From Cloeon dipterum (taxonomy: Eukaryota > Arthropoda > Insecta > Ephemeroptera > Baetidae): 64,000 bases of DNA. The stretch covers positions 22,988,335-23,052,334 of the forward strand of contig NC_088788.1 of the NCBI RefSeq assembly GCF_949628265.1, given 5' to 3'. Positions 52,778-64,000 of the stretch are shown piece after piece (positions within the stretch are counted from its first letter, which is position 1; each line of letters opens with the position of its first letter). Made by a program: the position numbers and the translations under genes. The notes under the pieces were generated by a model. It was given only the letters and a program-made list of their open reading frames with translations. It was not told the origin of the DNA and made no database searches.

Positions 52778-55758
52778 ATGCAATCCGCAAATAAGAGCGT
52801 ATTCGTGGCCTATTTTCTATGGCTTGTCGGGGGCTTGTTTGGTCTGCACCACCTGTACCTGCGGAGGGACCTGCAAGCCTTCCTCACCGCCTCCACCCTA
52901 GGTGGCTACTTCGGCGTCGGATGGCTTAGAGACCTGGTTCGCATTCCTGAGTACGTGTCCGACTGCAATGAAGACAAGGACTACCTCGAGAAGCTCACGA
53001 CACGGTTCAAGGAACACGCTAAGGTGATTTTAACTTAATTTCAGGTGGATTTTGTGTCAAAATTTGTTAAAAAAAATATTGGTGGGCATTGTGTGCACAT
53101 CATCCTATTAGGAATGATGCATGTACCGTTAGATTACACTAGGCGCTTTCTGAATGGTTACCACTGATTTTATTTTTCTGTCGTGTACGAATCAGGTGGA
53201 AGCAAAATTTTTAGATATCTGCATGGCAAAATGATAAATAATAGTTATTCTCTTTATCGGTCTTGTGTTAAATGATTTACATAATATAACATTCAACATT
53301 AATCGTACTTACGTGCAATATTTCATAACACTCATCTACCACATACATAATTTAGTTCTGGCACATAGATATAAATATTATGAAGAACATCGGACAATAA
53401 AATACGTTTAATTTTTACTTTGGTTTAAATATTTATAAATTTCCTATTAACAAGTGAAAATTTAAGTAATCTTTATTACCTGTTGCTTTTGTTTTATAGC
53501 CTCTCTGATCCTTTCAAATTTGCTAAACATTTCTTTAAAAGCTTATCTAATTGGTGATAAGTAAAAGATATTTTTAAATATTTCAATTCGGCACCTGCTA
53601 AGTATAAAACATTATATTGATAATCATGCACCGCAGATACCATGCTAAATTTGAGAATTCTGAAACAAGAAAAATGCCAAAACTGTATTACGCAAACATG
53701 AAAAACAAAAAGTTACTTACACCCCTTCCACCAAGCAAACACACCTTGACCTGTACTGCCTGTTCTGGATAATTCAACCATCAGCAGCTATTACTTGCTT
53801 TGGAGAAAATTCACTCATGTATAATGGGACTAATGGGAGCGCCAGTGATGAGGCTTCAATTACTGTGCTGATGAATGAGTTTTCTGGTAGAGCAATACAT
53901 TCTTGTTTGAAAAAAAGAGTTATTAGGTCTTGATCTACATTTCTGAATTTATTTAGAATGGGCTCTAGTTTATTTTCCCCGTACATTTGTTCCCTAGAAA
54001 GTGCAATACAATTTTGTCGGTGGAAAGTTCAGAGATGTTGATTACACCTTCCCATGTTTTGTACTCTAAACCAGCTTTAAACCTACTTTTTCAAATGGCA
54101 TTCGATCAAACAAAACTTAAATGTTACGAACACAAGTTTTATCAACTCAAATCTGAGAATTGGTGAACCAGTTAATCGCTCGCGAGTGCAAGCACACCTG
54201 ATAGCGGTGGTGAGCAAACCTGAATTCGCACACCTGGCTTATATTCTTAATTTTCTAATCTGGTGGTACGTTTTAGGGCATAACCAATTTAATTTATTGT
54301 CGTTTCAACGGGTAAACTGTTCCTTCTCTTCAAAGGTGCTAAACTGAATATAAATTCATTTTGCAGCCACCTTTCTCCAGCATCCGCTTCATGAGCATGG
54401 TGCTCGTTTCGTACATATGGTCATGTATTTTCTGGATGGCCATTCCAGAGGACGAAGTCGGTGGCATCAACTTCAGGCCTCTGATCTACTTGACACCCAT
54501 TCCTTGCGCCCTTGGTAGGTCTATTTAATCGTTAATATCATCCTTTAATGTCTTTTACTTACAAACAATTGCAGGAGTCTGGGCTGTTGGCAACGTTGGA
54601 CGTGAGAGAGGCGCCATTTGGTGGCCCCTTGGGATTGCATTTGCTACAACTCCAGTTCTGTGGTTCTGGGATGATGGCACCTGGTTCACAGCTATGACCT
54701 TCTGTAGCAGCTTTGGCTTTGACACCCTAGCTAAACAGTGGAGGAAGACCTACCCCAAAAAGAGATCCCTGAGAAGGTTAGTTTGATTGATTCCTCCAGT
54801 TGTTAACATTTGCTCCCTCCGTTTTTATTTGCTGAGAAATTCTGGTTTTTCTAGTGAGCTTCTATTTCAATAATTAATTTTATAGAATTCAATTAATTTT
54901 AAACTCCTTATGTATGATGGAGTGTAAAATGTCCTGATTCGTTCACCTAAAATTTTACTAGGTAAAATTAAGTAATTTAATTTCCTCTTTTGCGTCAACT
55001 TATGGAAATGCATTTTTAGCCAGAACTGTAATGTGTACTTAGCTTTTTGGTCATAGAACGTCCTACCAAAAAGGCTTAAACAATATTTAGGTGATTTATT
55101 CAACGAATGTTTCCTAATTCTAGTCGGATCCTGGTTCTGAGCTTCTGCACCCTACTCTACTGCGGCTTATTCACAAGCTACTTGTACTTCAATGGCAAAA
55201 TTACTGACAGTGATGGCGAGGAGATCAAATTCCAAGATGCAGTGCATCACTTCTTCACCTCTCCCTGGTGGTTGGACCTGAAACAGTCTCTGGTCGACAC
55301 TTGGACGTTTGCTCAACATCATGGCTGGGCAGAAGTTTGGAAGCAAATAATAGACCTCTCTGATCCTCATGGAGAAATAAATGCTCATAAGGTGGGTTTT
55401 CCAAGTTAACCTTAATTTTAATTTACAGTTGAATTAAATAATTGAATGGTCTTTGGTCATAAAACTTCAAATTAGTATGAGGTAAAGGATTTTTTTTATC
55501 AAATTTTATTCATCAAGAAGAATTAAAAATTACTCTCATTTTTGGCAGGTACTCGGCGTCAGCCAAACTGCAACTCAATCTGAGATTACGGCCAAATGGC
55601 GTGCACTGTCAAGAGAATTCCACCCAGACAAGGTGAAGGATGAATTGGAAAGGAATAAAGCACAGGAAAGGTTCATGGAAATACAACAGGCCTATGAAGT
55701 TCTCTCTAAAATGCGGTCGAAACGAACGGCCAAGAACAAAAAATCCATTGACTTGTGA
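52778..55758 (+). CDS. DNAJC22: DnaJ homologue subfamily C member 22 (Wurst)
   Basis: Five exons (52778-53023, 54367-54514, 54575-54776, 55124-55391, 55549-55758) give 357 residues with consistent phases. The N-terminus is a TM2-type domain: a hydrophobic segment SVFVAYFLWLVGGLFGLHHL, then LYLRRDLQAFL. At least four more hydrophobic segments follow, among them SYIWSCIFWMA, PIPCALGVWAVG, IAFATTPVLWFW and ILVLSFCTLLYCGLF. A C-terminal J domain begins near residue 289 (VLGVSQTATQSEITAKWRAL) with the HPD tripeptide at 313-315. This order, a multi-pass membrane part followed by a J domain, defines DNAJC22; the fly gene wurst is required for clathrin-mediated endocytosis and airway-tube maturation. 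The J domain should recruit Hsc70 at the cytosolic face. The start is the only ATG giving an intact TM2 domain. Confidence 0.95.
53024..54366 (+). other. Intron 1 of DNAJC22
   Basis: This 1.3-kb intron has donor AAG|GTGATT and acceptor TTGCAG|CC. It is AT-rich. A minus-strand frame of 70 codons at 53774-53986 is the only sizeable one and has no splice partners that I can find. Confidence 0.75.
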
Positions 55759-57205
55759 TTTAGTTGAACGACTGATCTGCAGGTACTATTCTGTGATAGT
55801 TCCTTTCGAGCAAATCTCACTATATTCCATTTTTCGGCCAAATTTTTAATAATATTTAGTTCTACGATGACGCACAGTTTACTAATCAAAGTTTAGCCAG
55901 ATTTGGCTCCTTAAATGAGCCATGTGTCTTCATTTAAATTGTAATATTAAGTGATCTGACAATTGTAATATTGCTGTTGCTATGTGTTTTATAGCTAAGA
56001 AATATAAGAGTGTTTATCTATGAACATTCCGAAATCAGACACTAATGTCGCAAAATGTAATATTTTATAAAGGAAATTTTGAATAAAAACTTTTATTCTG
56101 TAACTTATAACTTTGTTTTAATCATTTATGATCACATTGGCCATAGATATTGAATAGCAGGAAGACAAAAGTACAACACCAGATTCAAGAAAGGAGTGCA
56201 AAAATTGTGGCTGTATTTTAATAACAATTAGTCGTGAATTCTTTCAGGGAAACATCAATTGAAAGCATAATATATAAGCAAAAAGCTCAAAAAAGGTTTG
56301 GAAATCATAATAGATAAAAATTATAACAATTCTAAAGGCCTTTTCTTGTATAGGCTTTTATCTATGAAGTGGACTCGCAAACTGGGGCAAAAGATAATCT
56401 CCAAAAGCTTTTTAATCGAGTCATAGGAGATGCCAAGATTAAAATAATACTATTAAACAGGAAGAAGTGTTATAGAGCAATAGAAAAAAGTGACACTGCT
56501 GCATTTAAAGTTGAAGTTTAAAAAAATATTTTAAAATTCAATGCTGGTTACTTTGTATGGTGAACAACAATGAACTTGATTGGATTTAATTTTTATATTC
56601 CCAATATTGTTATGTATTTTTATATGTTGGTGCATTTTGCAGGTGCTTGTGGTTTGTTGACTCGACACATAGCGCGGTAATTAGTAGCTATTCCTGGCTT
56701 ATCGCCACCCAACTCACGTACACCCACCCCTATCAGTTCCTGCGTGCCCCCAGGGGAACGTAGAAATCAAAGCTGTGAAGGCCTATCCATTCATAATACC
56801 CCCTCATAAATCCCGTGTGATAATTAACGCCGTATTTGGTTCCAACCTTCATTTAGTTGAATCACATTAAGAGATAATAAAGCGAGGAAATTTTCATCTT
56901 CCGTCACACTCAAAGTTCATGAATTAAAAAATTACGACATAGGACTTAACTTATGAACCAAATACATGTACAGTATATATCTAATGGTATTTCAAAAATT
57001 TACAAGCTGAATTCCACAGCACAATCATCAGCAGAGGCCAATCTTCATTGCCAAGCCTTCAGCAAGAAATCACATGCTATCCAAGATGATAATTAGAGTG
57101 CTAACTATGAAATCATGTACACTGCACCATATGGAGCTCACTTTTCGGTCCGCGAGTTTGAATTCATTCGTACAGGAGGTAACGAATAAATTCCTCCTCC
57201 TCCTG
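55759..57205. other. Convergent intergenic region, DNAJC22 and ankyrin gene 3' flanks
   Basis: DNAJC22 ends from the left and the ankyrin gene ends from the right. The stretch is AT-rich with no supported exon. The DNAJC22 3'UTR runs to about 56100. A clear minus-strand poly(A) signal for the ankyrin gene was not picked out with confidence. Confidence 0.55.
56082..56087 (+). terminator. Poly(A) signal of DNAJC22
   Basis: AATAAA lies 323 bases after the stop, followed by a T-rich stretch, in the expected place for the end of this transcript. Confidence 0.6.
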
Positions 57206-59498
57206 CTATTTTTTCCGGCGGGCGTTGGCTGCCGATCGCTGCTGCTCAGCCTGGTCAGCGTCTGCAGAGCTCAACGCGGCCCCCGCGGGTGTCACCTGCA
57301 CCTTCGGCACAATGAAGACTCGCGGGGTGAGGGGAGGGGTGGATGCGGGGGCCGGCGGCGGTGCCGCTGGCTCTTGGGGTGGGTGTTTGGACGCCTTGGA
57401 CGGCGAGTCTTGGTTTGAAGGCGACGACTTGAAGGCCCTCTTCAGCTTGCTCTTCAGCCACGAGCCCCCGGAGGAGGAGGGGGGCGCTGCCTGCGGGGGG
57501 CACGCCTGGGCCGTAAGCTCCGGTTCGCTGCCCCAGCGGCCGCCGACGGCCGCGTTAGGGTGCGTTGCCCCTGCTCGCTCCAGCAGCCGGTGCCGAGAAA
57601 ACTTGTCGATCACTTCGGCGCACATGTGGCGGCCGCAGTAGCGCGCCCATTGCTCCGCTCGGAAGCCGCGGCCGAGGTCTCGCAAAGCTGGCGATGCACC
57701 TGCAAGATCAATTTAGATGAATTAGACATCTTATGTACCATAAAAGGAAATTTCTCTTAGACGCACTTAGAGCTAGAGAGAGATGAAACTTAACTTTCCG
57801 CTCAGTTTATTTACAGCTCAGCGCGGCGAGAGATAAAATTTTGTTTTTGCAATCTTTTGCTACCTCTGTTTGCCACGTTTTACATTATTCACAGTTAAAT
57901 TTTGCGCGTTATATGATTGTATTGTATTGAATACGCAAAAATATACATAAATTATGATTTGATATTATATTGATAATCTGGGAGTTTGGGTTCATGATTT
58001 AAATGATAAATCCTCACCTTTTGACACAACTGAAAAATTTTGGTTTTAATTTATACAACTTGCAGTTTAAAGGTTTATTCGGTTTATTAAAACTTGAATT
58101 AGTGATTTTATAAAGCAGGATATAAAAAAATAAAATAAGGAAAGGATGGAAAGAAATGTAAAACTGTGATCAAGTTAAAGATATTTCAAGGCTTTGTTTG
58201 CCATATATATAAATCCCAAGGAAAAAAGTTGAAAGAACTTTATTTTCCTATCGCACTCCTTTCTTTTCCTGGGTTAGTGTTAGTCGCAATCCTATTGAAT
58301 AAAAACTCAATCTAGTTCCTTATTTCAATTAAATATAATAAGCTATATCGTAGAACTACACAAGTTAGACTTATTGAGTTTCAAATGATGGTATATGTTT
58401 CTTGAAAATTATAGCTCTGTTTCCATTTAGTGGAAAAGTAATATTCAATCTTCCTCTGAAACTTGCAAATGTCCAAGTGTCATAACGAAGATTTTCTTCT
58501 CAAGGAGTAATGACGTTTTTAACCGGAGAAAGAAAGTTGCGATAACATAAAGTGCTCACCTGCAAAGAGCAAAAGTTTCGCGCACTTAGTTCTTCCCTGC
58601 AGAGCTGCTTTCATTAGTGGGGTGAATCCTAGCGAGTTACGTGAGTCCACTTCAACGCTCGAGCAACGACTCAGGAGCAGATTCAGCACTTCAACGTGAC
58701 CTGAAAATGCAAGATGCTTAATATAAATCGTAAATAAAACATTCATTTTGTGAATCCAATAATTTTTTATTTTATTTTCAGAGCAATAAGAGCGAGTCGA
58801 ATATTTTTATCAATTTGTTTTATACCTTTTTTTCAAATTCATCTCGTGTTCACAGTATTTTTAAAATTTAACAACCTAGAACGAATCCATCAAATAGTTG
58901 CAGTCTAGAACTACCAATGAAAATTTGTTTCGCGATGATTATTTGCGTTAAGATGAAACGTGGCATATTCCGTGAAATAACAGTGGCCGCGCAGACATCC
59001 CAACTGATTGACGTCGTTTTTGAAAGGCAGGCATATACTACCCGCTTCCATGCGAGCAATTATCCAATCCGCAAATCCGCGACAAGGTCGGCAAAGTTAC
59101 GAGTGTGCCAAAAATGCGACGCACTGTGTATGTACCGGGGCGGCATTAATTCGTGCCCGTGCTCACCCCAGCCCGCGCATCGGATGGTAAAATTTTACGA
59201 GAGCACCACTTCATCTTTATACACGCACGCATAAGATTTGAATGTGTATAGCAATGTTTGCATACTTGGTTAGCGGGGGCTGACGGGCCGAACGAATGCC
59301 AAACTGCGCGCTATTTTTGACAGACACGAGTGGCAAACTAGTAGGAAAATAGCCTATGGGATAATTACCGGCCTGGGCGGCGAAGTGCAATGGAGTGTTG
59401 CCCTCGTTGTCCGGGTAGTTGAAGTCCACGGCCGGAAACTGGGCCAGGGCCTCGAGCATCGCCAATGAGCCGCTTGACGCGATGTAGCTCACAGGCGT
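57206..59498 (-). CDS. Ankyrin-repeat protein, ANKRD33/33B-like (5' partial)
   Basis: Three joined exons (59498-59369, 58700-58560, 57699-57206) give 254 residues ending at TAG. The first two encode two and a half ankyrin repeats with hallmark motifs NEGNTPLHFAAQAGHVEVL and GFTPLMKAALQGRTKCAKLLL. The next part, ALRDLGRGFRAEQWARYCGR, corresponds to the RGxxxxEWA-TGR block I associate with ANKRD33 and ANKRD33B. The last exon is GC-rich and encodes a Pro/Ala/Ser-rich tail with a basic patch (SWLKSKLKRAFKS). In vertebrates ANKRD33 acts in photoreceptors as a modulator of the CRX transcription factor; a similar role here is unknown. The first exon starts in phase 0 without an ATG, so at least one 5' exon is missing and probably lies beyond 59.5 kb or outside the window. 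Confidence 0.75.
57700..58559 (-). other. Intron of the ankyrin gene
   Basis: This 0.86-kb AT-rich intron lies between donor GTGAGC and acceptor TTGCAG. Nothing else is visible in it. Confidence 0.8.
58701..59368 (-). other. Intron of the ankyrin gene
   Basis: This 0.67-kb intron runs from donor GTAATT at 59368 to acceptor TTTTCAG at 58701. It contains a moderately GC-rich patch near 59040-59240 with no supported exon. Confidence 0.8.
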
Positions 59499-61816
59499 CT
59501 GAAATTTCAAACGGACTAATGAAGTGCTGCTTAGTCAAATGTGCCTGTGCTCAATTTTGATACATGATATTGGTGCCTTATTTGTTAGTGAAATGGTCCT
59601 CTGCTGGTCCTTATTACTAACGATTGGCCAAAAGTGATTCAATACTGATATCATTAATTAAACCATTATGAAACAATTTGAATGGTTCGAGTATTCATGC
59701 CAAATTAATTAATGAAAACAATAATGCGAAAATATAGGACAATTTGGGATTGTTGGCAGGAATTAAAGGTAGAAAATAATTAAGTGTAAGGTAAATTTAA
59801 GAATGCTGGTTTTAAGTGTTTATCAAACCTATATTCGAGTCAAAGAAAAATAATCTGTGTAGATGAATAACCAAGGCTGGAAGTAAAAAATTAAAGATGA
59901 AAACCGTGTAGCACGTTCTCATACAATACTGCTGCTTTTGAAGTTTTTTTTTAGTTTTAACTATCTACCTGAGTACGTGTATTTTTATTTTTCATGCATA
60001 TCAAACATACTCCAGAAATTTAAAATTGGACTTCAGCGCTGCTTAATAACCGTAATTTGTTTCCTTCCAACAAGTTTGAAAAGTTATGGCTTCATCCTTT
60101 TTCATGAAAGACATAGGAAGACTCCAACAAAAACAGACTAATGAAAAGAAAAAACAACAACAAACATATTTTTGTGTTTACGGTATTTAGTATATACATA
60201 TATGTCCCCATACACGTTAAAAATTAAACCCTCTAAATCAATATTATACCGACGACTATCTTCATTATTACGTGTTGACGTATTTGTACACATTAAGGCG
60301 CCGACAAAATGTATAGCACAGTGATATATAGAGTGGTTTGATGTTCCATACATTTAATTAGTCCAGTTGCGATTATTACTACTAGTGCGATCCAAGTTCT
60401 AAATTGCAATATGACCTGTAAAGTTCTAACAAAACATAAATTGCGCAACTCCATCTTTTATATAAATGAAAATTCTTTTCGCTCTACATTCTGCAAAAAA
60501 CTCAAAAAGATCAAACAAGACTTTTAATTTCAAGATGGAAAAGTTTGCAGCCGCTTTCATCCTCCCTCGGCCTGCTAGAGGAATGAAAAGTGGGCTTTGA
60601 ATTGCTAGTGTTTGCACATAATATTCGAGTTGTGTTTCGAATTTAGGTCATTTGTTTGCCATAGTGTGACCAGCCGCAGTCATCAAGAGGGCTCAACGGG
60701 ATGAGTGAAAGTGGAGAGGGAGGCTGTTACAAAAGCCTGTGGCTCCGTTGTGGGTTGGTCGGTGTGCTTTTGGCTCCTTGAATGCTAATAGAGCAACCAA
60801 ACACCACCATTGTGCACGGACGTGAGCCATTAAAATCAACAGCACGCCGGGCGGCCACATGAAAGAAGGGACGTGCTGCGTGCGTAAGAAATTGCAATAA
60901 GATAAAATGAAAATAGCACTTTTGGTTTTGTTTGTCTGCGCTGGTCTCGTCACATCGATCTATTTTAAGATTTCAGAAACATTTACTGCTTGAGACCGTC
61001 AATTCTCATTACGTAAATGGTTTCTTAGACCCAAACATGCGGTGTCTTTCAGCCCTCAAATGCATTTTTCGATCATGTTAGCAGTTTAATTTGACTGGAT
61101 TAATTGATTTGCATTTATGAACCTTTTATCACAGGAGCACAACTGATGCAGCCTTTGAAACTACATCAAGTAATGTTGAGGAGCTCTTGCGTTTGACCAG
61201 GTGTAATGAGCGATAAATTTCATTACGCGCCGCCACATAATAGAAGCCTGAAAGTGAGCTGTAGGAAGTTAGGGAAAAACTGCGGCGGTAGGCATGAACT
61301 CATCGGGAAGCAAACTTGCATTACAGAATTTGCAATCAGATTAATTTGCATCAGTTCTACACTTATTCGCAGCAAAGTTTGTTTGACTAGCACCAACAGT
61401 GCCCAACAAGGCACAACTCGGCGAGATTCGATTTGACGAGTTAATAAGTCTGGCAGAGCGGAAACTCATTTGACAAAAAGTTGGCCGCCCCGCGGAGCGA
61501 TAAGAGGGAAAAGTTGAGAGCCGCTGAAGGAGGTGGCTCGCGGGAGAACAATCACAACGGTTTTGCGAGAGCACGCGGCGATGGTGCTAATTTGATAAGA
61601 GGAAAGGCAGCAGTAGACAGAAAGAACATCCTTGAGGCAGATGACGCCCCGGCCGCCACCGCCGCCGGGGGCCGCCGCTGTCGACCGCCCGTGTTTTTTT
61701 TTGTTTGTGCTGTTTGTGCCACAAATTCCTCTGCGGGCGATTAATTCGATTGCGCGCCTCCCCAATTGATTTAAAACAACAAACTCCCGCGCCCTCAGCA
61801 ACCGGCCGGACCTCGT

Positions 61817-61820
<4 letters not shown>

Positions 61821-61883
<63 letters not shown>
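61821..61883. repeat. (GA)n microsatellite
   Basis: About 31 uninterrupted GA dinucleotides. On the minus strand it reads (TC)n. Long GA runs bind GAGA factor in insects and often sit at promoters, and this one borders a GC-rich patch; that role is inference. Confidence 0.97.
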
Positions 61884-61885
<2 letters not shown>

Positions 61886-62754
61886 CGATTGGCTCGCAAC
61901 TTTTTGCACCGCCTGTGCAGATCTAGAGAGCCTTATTGCATGCTCCAGTTTGTCGCAAGAGCACCAGCGGAGCGAGCGAATCAAAACTTCTCCAACCGCA
62001 AGGTGTGCGAAAAGATGTCGCTCGTCAGCTCTGCTCCTTCGTAGCGGAATTATTATTAAAGTAGCTGCTCCGCTACGTCACGCAGTCGGCGTGTTTTGCG
62101 TCTCTGCAAATATCCGCGTGAGCTAGGGACATGTGCATATATCCCGACACAATGGCGGAGGCAACTTTCAACCAGTCTTCTAACTTGCGCTCTTAAATGA
62201 AGTGAGCTCAAATACAGATGTTTGTATTGCAAGCAAATTCCTGGAGAAAAGGGAAGGAGCTGTTCTTGCTCGTTAAAATCTGTTTAGCTGCCTGAGCGCG
62301 TGCTTTGACGCACAATTTTTTATCCTCATAGATGGAACACTTATGCAACCCGCCCGACGCAGATGAAGTGCACGCTGTATAAACGTTTATTTGTCAACGC
62401 CGTGCATCTGATGTATTACTCCATCACTTCTTTCTAGCTCACTATTACGCATTTCCAAGTGGGAATCTTCAATTCCAACAATTCAGGTCACAAGAACTTT
62501 GTGTGAATCTTGATGGGACAAGGGAAAAATAAATAGAAATTTCCCATTTCCCATTTGTCCTTGGTTTATTAAAACGTATTTATCCTTGATCTTTAGCAGT
62601 TCCTGCAATGAATTAGAATTCCGCTATGTGTAATCTAGTTATTGATTTGCTCATAAGTAACCAACTTCTGTGTCAATTGGTATATAAGTCTAGACATGAA
62701 CAACAGAAAATTCCCTAAATTCCATTTTAACAACTGAAAAAATTACATAGTGTG

Positions 62755-63300
62755 CTAACCAGCCCGTTGGCTCGCATTGTTAAGGCACTCTCAGGAGTGT
62801 CAAAGCAATGAGAGGTATTTGAGCAGTTCGGAGATCTAATACTGGCTACCCAATGTCAGAGATGGCAAAAAGTGGTTAGTTTAGTGACTCGAATTGCTCA
62901 AATTGCTCAACGGGCTGGGAGGCGCACCGGCGCCGACTCACTACTTGCTGGTTTGCACCTTTCCAGCATGCGTGATTTGGCTTCACGGGACAAATGTCTA
63001 GCGTTTCAATGCAGTCCTCGGTGCGGAGGCAAGTGGCCCCTGAATGGGCTGGGTCCCTGTGCGGCCCGGTGCGCCCATGTTATCCGTTCGTGGTGTTATT
63101 GGGACCCGGGTTTCAGCATTCGTGCTAGTGCAGTGCGCGCCCTTCCCGGTCCTCCGGTCCTCGGACAGGGATAAAAAGAGCAAAAAAAAACTATAGATAC
63201 TCAGCCAGTCGCACTGCGTCGCGCTAGCCGGCTGATATGGGGTCACGTGGTCTGCCTCTAGCCACTGTGGCTTCAACTAAACTATACTAGCCGTCGGTCA
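62755..63300 (+). mobile_element. Possible tRNA-derived SINE or retroelement fragment
   Basis: A GC-rich block interrupts AT-rich DNA. Near its left end, TGGCTCGCATTGTTAAGGC resembles a pol III A box as in Leu/Ser tRNAs, and about 60 bases further GCAGTTCGGAGATC resembles a degenerate B box. The body then runs through a GC-rich stretch and an A9 run near 63183. No clear target-site duplication or terminal A tail was found. The boundaries are approximate, and a plain GC-rich unique sequence is possible. Confidence 0.3.
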
Positions 63301-64000
63301 AAAAGGCGAAAAAATCGAAAAGTACAGGAAAAACTTGGTCTAAATATTAAACCTTGTATTTTTTAATAAATTGTATCAGCTACGCCAGAGCTTAAACTCA
63401 GCTTTAGCCTGTGGCATTCCCAGCCACTTATTGTTAGTGGCACAAGTCTAGATCATATTCTCCAGAATCGGTAGAGAGCACTGTAACTGTGCGATACCTG
63501 CACGTGGACCCTTCCGCCTCGCACGACGACGGTCATGTCAAGCACTCACTCCAAATAGGAAATTCCGTGTGAGAAAAAGATATAGTGAAGCAGAAACACA
63601 ATAATTAATTGACCCAGATTCGGGTTAAGCCTTTTGTGATATTATTATTGATTTTGTGATAAAATATTAGTTGTTATCTATGAATAATTTCTTGTGACTA
63701 TTTGTAATTGATTTACAGTTTTACTCTTATCTATGAAATATACATATACAAAGTACGACAAAGATTATTATTAAAAGACGCTTATTAAGAAGAGCAAAGA
63801 TGCGTTTGCCATTTTGGATTCCTCGACACCAACCCACAAGCCGTTGAGCCAGCCGCTGCCACAAAATTGGTGCGGTTGAGACTTCTACGATTACCTCATT
63901 CTTTGAATATATTTTTCTAATTGATTAGACATTTTCTTTGCATTCTACAGGAACATTTTATTTAACCTTTGTAAATTTTGTAAAATTTTAAATAGTTTAA

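Larger units (their letters stand above)
59499..64000. other. Ankyrin gene upstream region without recognised exons
   Basis: I looked for further minus-strand ankyrin exons and for plus-strand genes and found none. Contents are an AT-rich stretch (59500-60500), a GC-rich patch with a (GA)n tract (61450-62150), a compact GC-rich stretch that may be a short interspersed element (62755-63300) and AT-rich sequence to the end. The GC-rich patch is a plausible place for the missing promoter or first exon of the ankyrin gene. Confidence 0.45.

Noticed and set aside
61466..61984. 172-codon minus-strand frame with a long Ser-Leu run
   Set aside because: The Ser-Leu run is just the translated GA tract, and the rest is composition-driven. 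Non-coding upstream sequence is more likely.
56010..63740. Recurring TATCTATGAA word at several places
   Set aside because: It is short, AT-rich and without common flanks, so it is expected by chance in this composition.

Overview
This window reads as nuclear DNA of an animal, most probably an arthropod and likely an insect. The genes are split by GT-AG introns from about 60 bases to well over 4 kb. The intergenic DNA is AT-rich and full of simple repeats. The recognisable proteins (scratch-family zinc finger, NOS1AP, CCDC102A, DNAJC22/Wurst) have arthropod orthologues. No operons, ribosome binding sites or CRISPR arrays are visible. I cannot name the species.

Layout, left to right. (1) 1-21018 holds no exon I can recognise and is probably the first intron of NOS1AP (minus strand), whose first coding exon is at 21019-21126. 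It contains a 2.0-kb fold-back element at 2559-4570 with near-perfect 102-base terminal inverted repeats and a second, inner pair of inverted arms. (2) 22589-25772 is a minus-strand gene of at least seven exons that resembles Gemin4 of the SMN complex; a probable upstream exon lies at 26462-26653. (3) 27633-30150 is CCDC102A on the plus strand, starting head-to-head with the Gemin4-like gene and offering two mutually exclusive C-termini. (4) 30556-37436 is a minus-strand gene for a secreted 2096-residue protein: signal peptide, BRICHOS domain, furin-type sites, 29 tandem Gly/Pro-rich silk-like repeats, and a C-terminal four-cysteine motif. It converges on CCDC102A, with poly(A) signals only 36 bases apart. 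(5) 39311-45375 is a scratch-family repressor (minus) with a SNAG start, a CtBP motif and five C2H2 fingers. (6) 52778-55758 is DNAJC22/Wurst (plus). (7) 57206-59498 is the 3' part of an ANKRD33-like ankyrin gene (minus) whose 5' end I could not find. (8) 59499-64000 is non-coding as far as I can see, with a (GA)n tract and a GC-rich possible SINE.

The genes do not form a pathway: they cover synaptic adaptor signalling, snRNP assembly, a coiled-coil protein, an extracellular structural protein, neural transcriptional repression, membrane co-chaperone function and an ankyrin protein. The most interesting item is the BRICHOS/silk-like protein. It places a domain known to chaperone aggregation-prone peptides upstream of a long GPGGQ-type repeat region, with proprotein-convertase sites between them. 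All exon joins were derived by hand from splice-site motifs and reading-frame phase; none has been checked against transcripts or databases.
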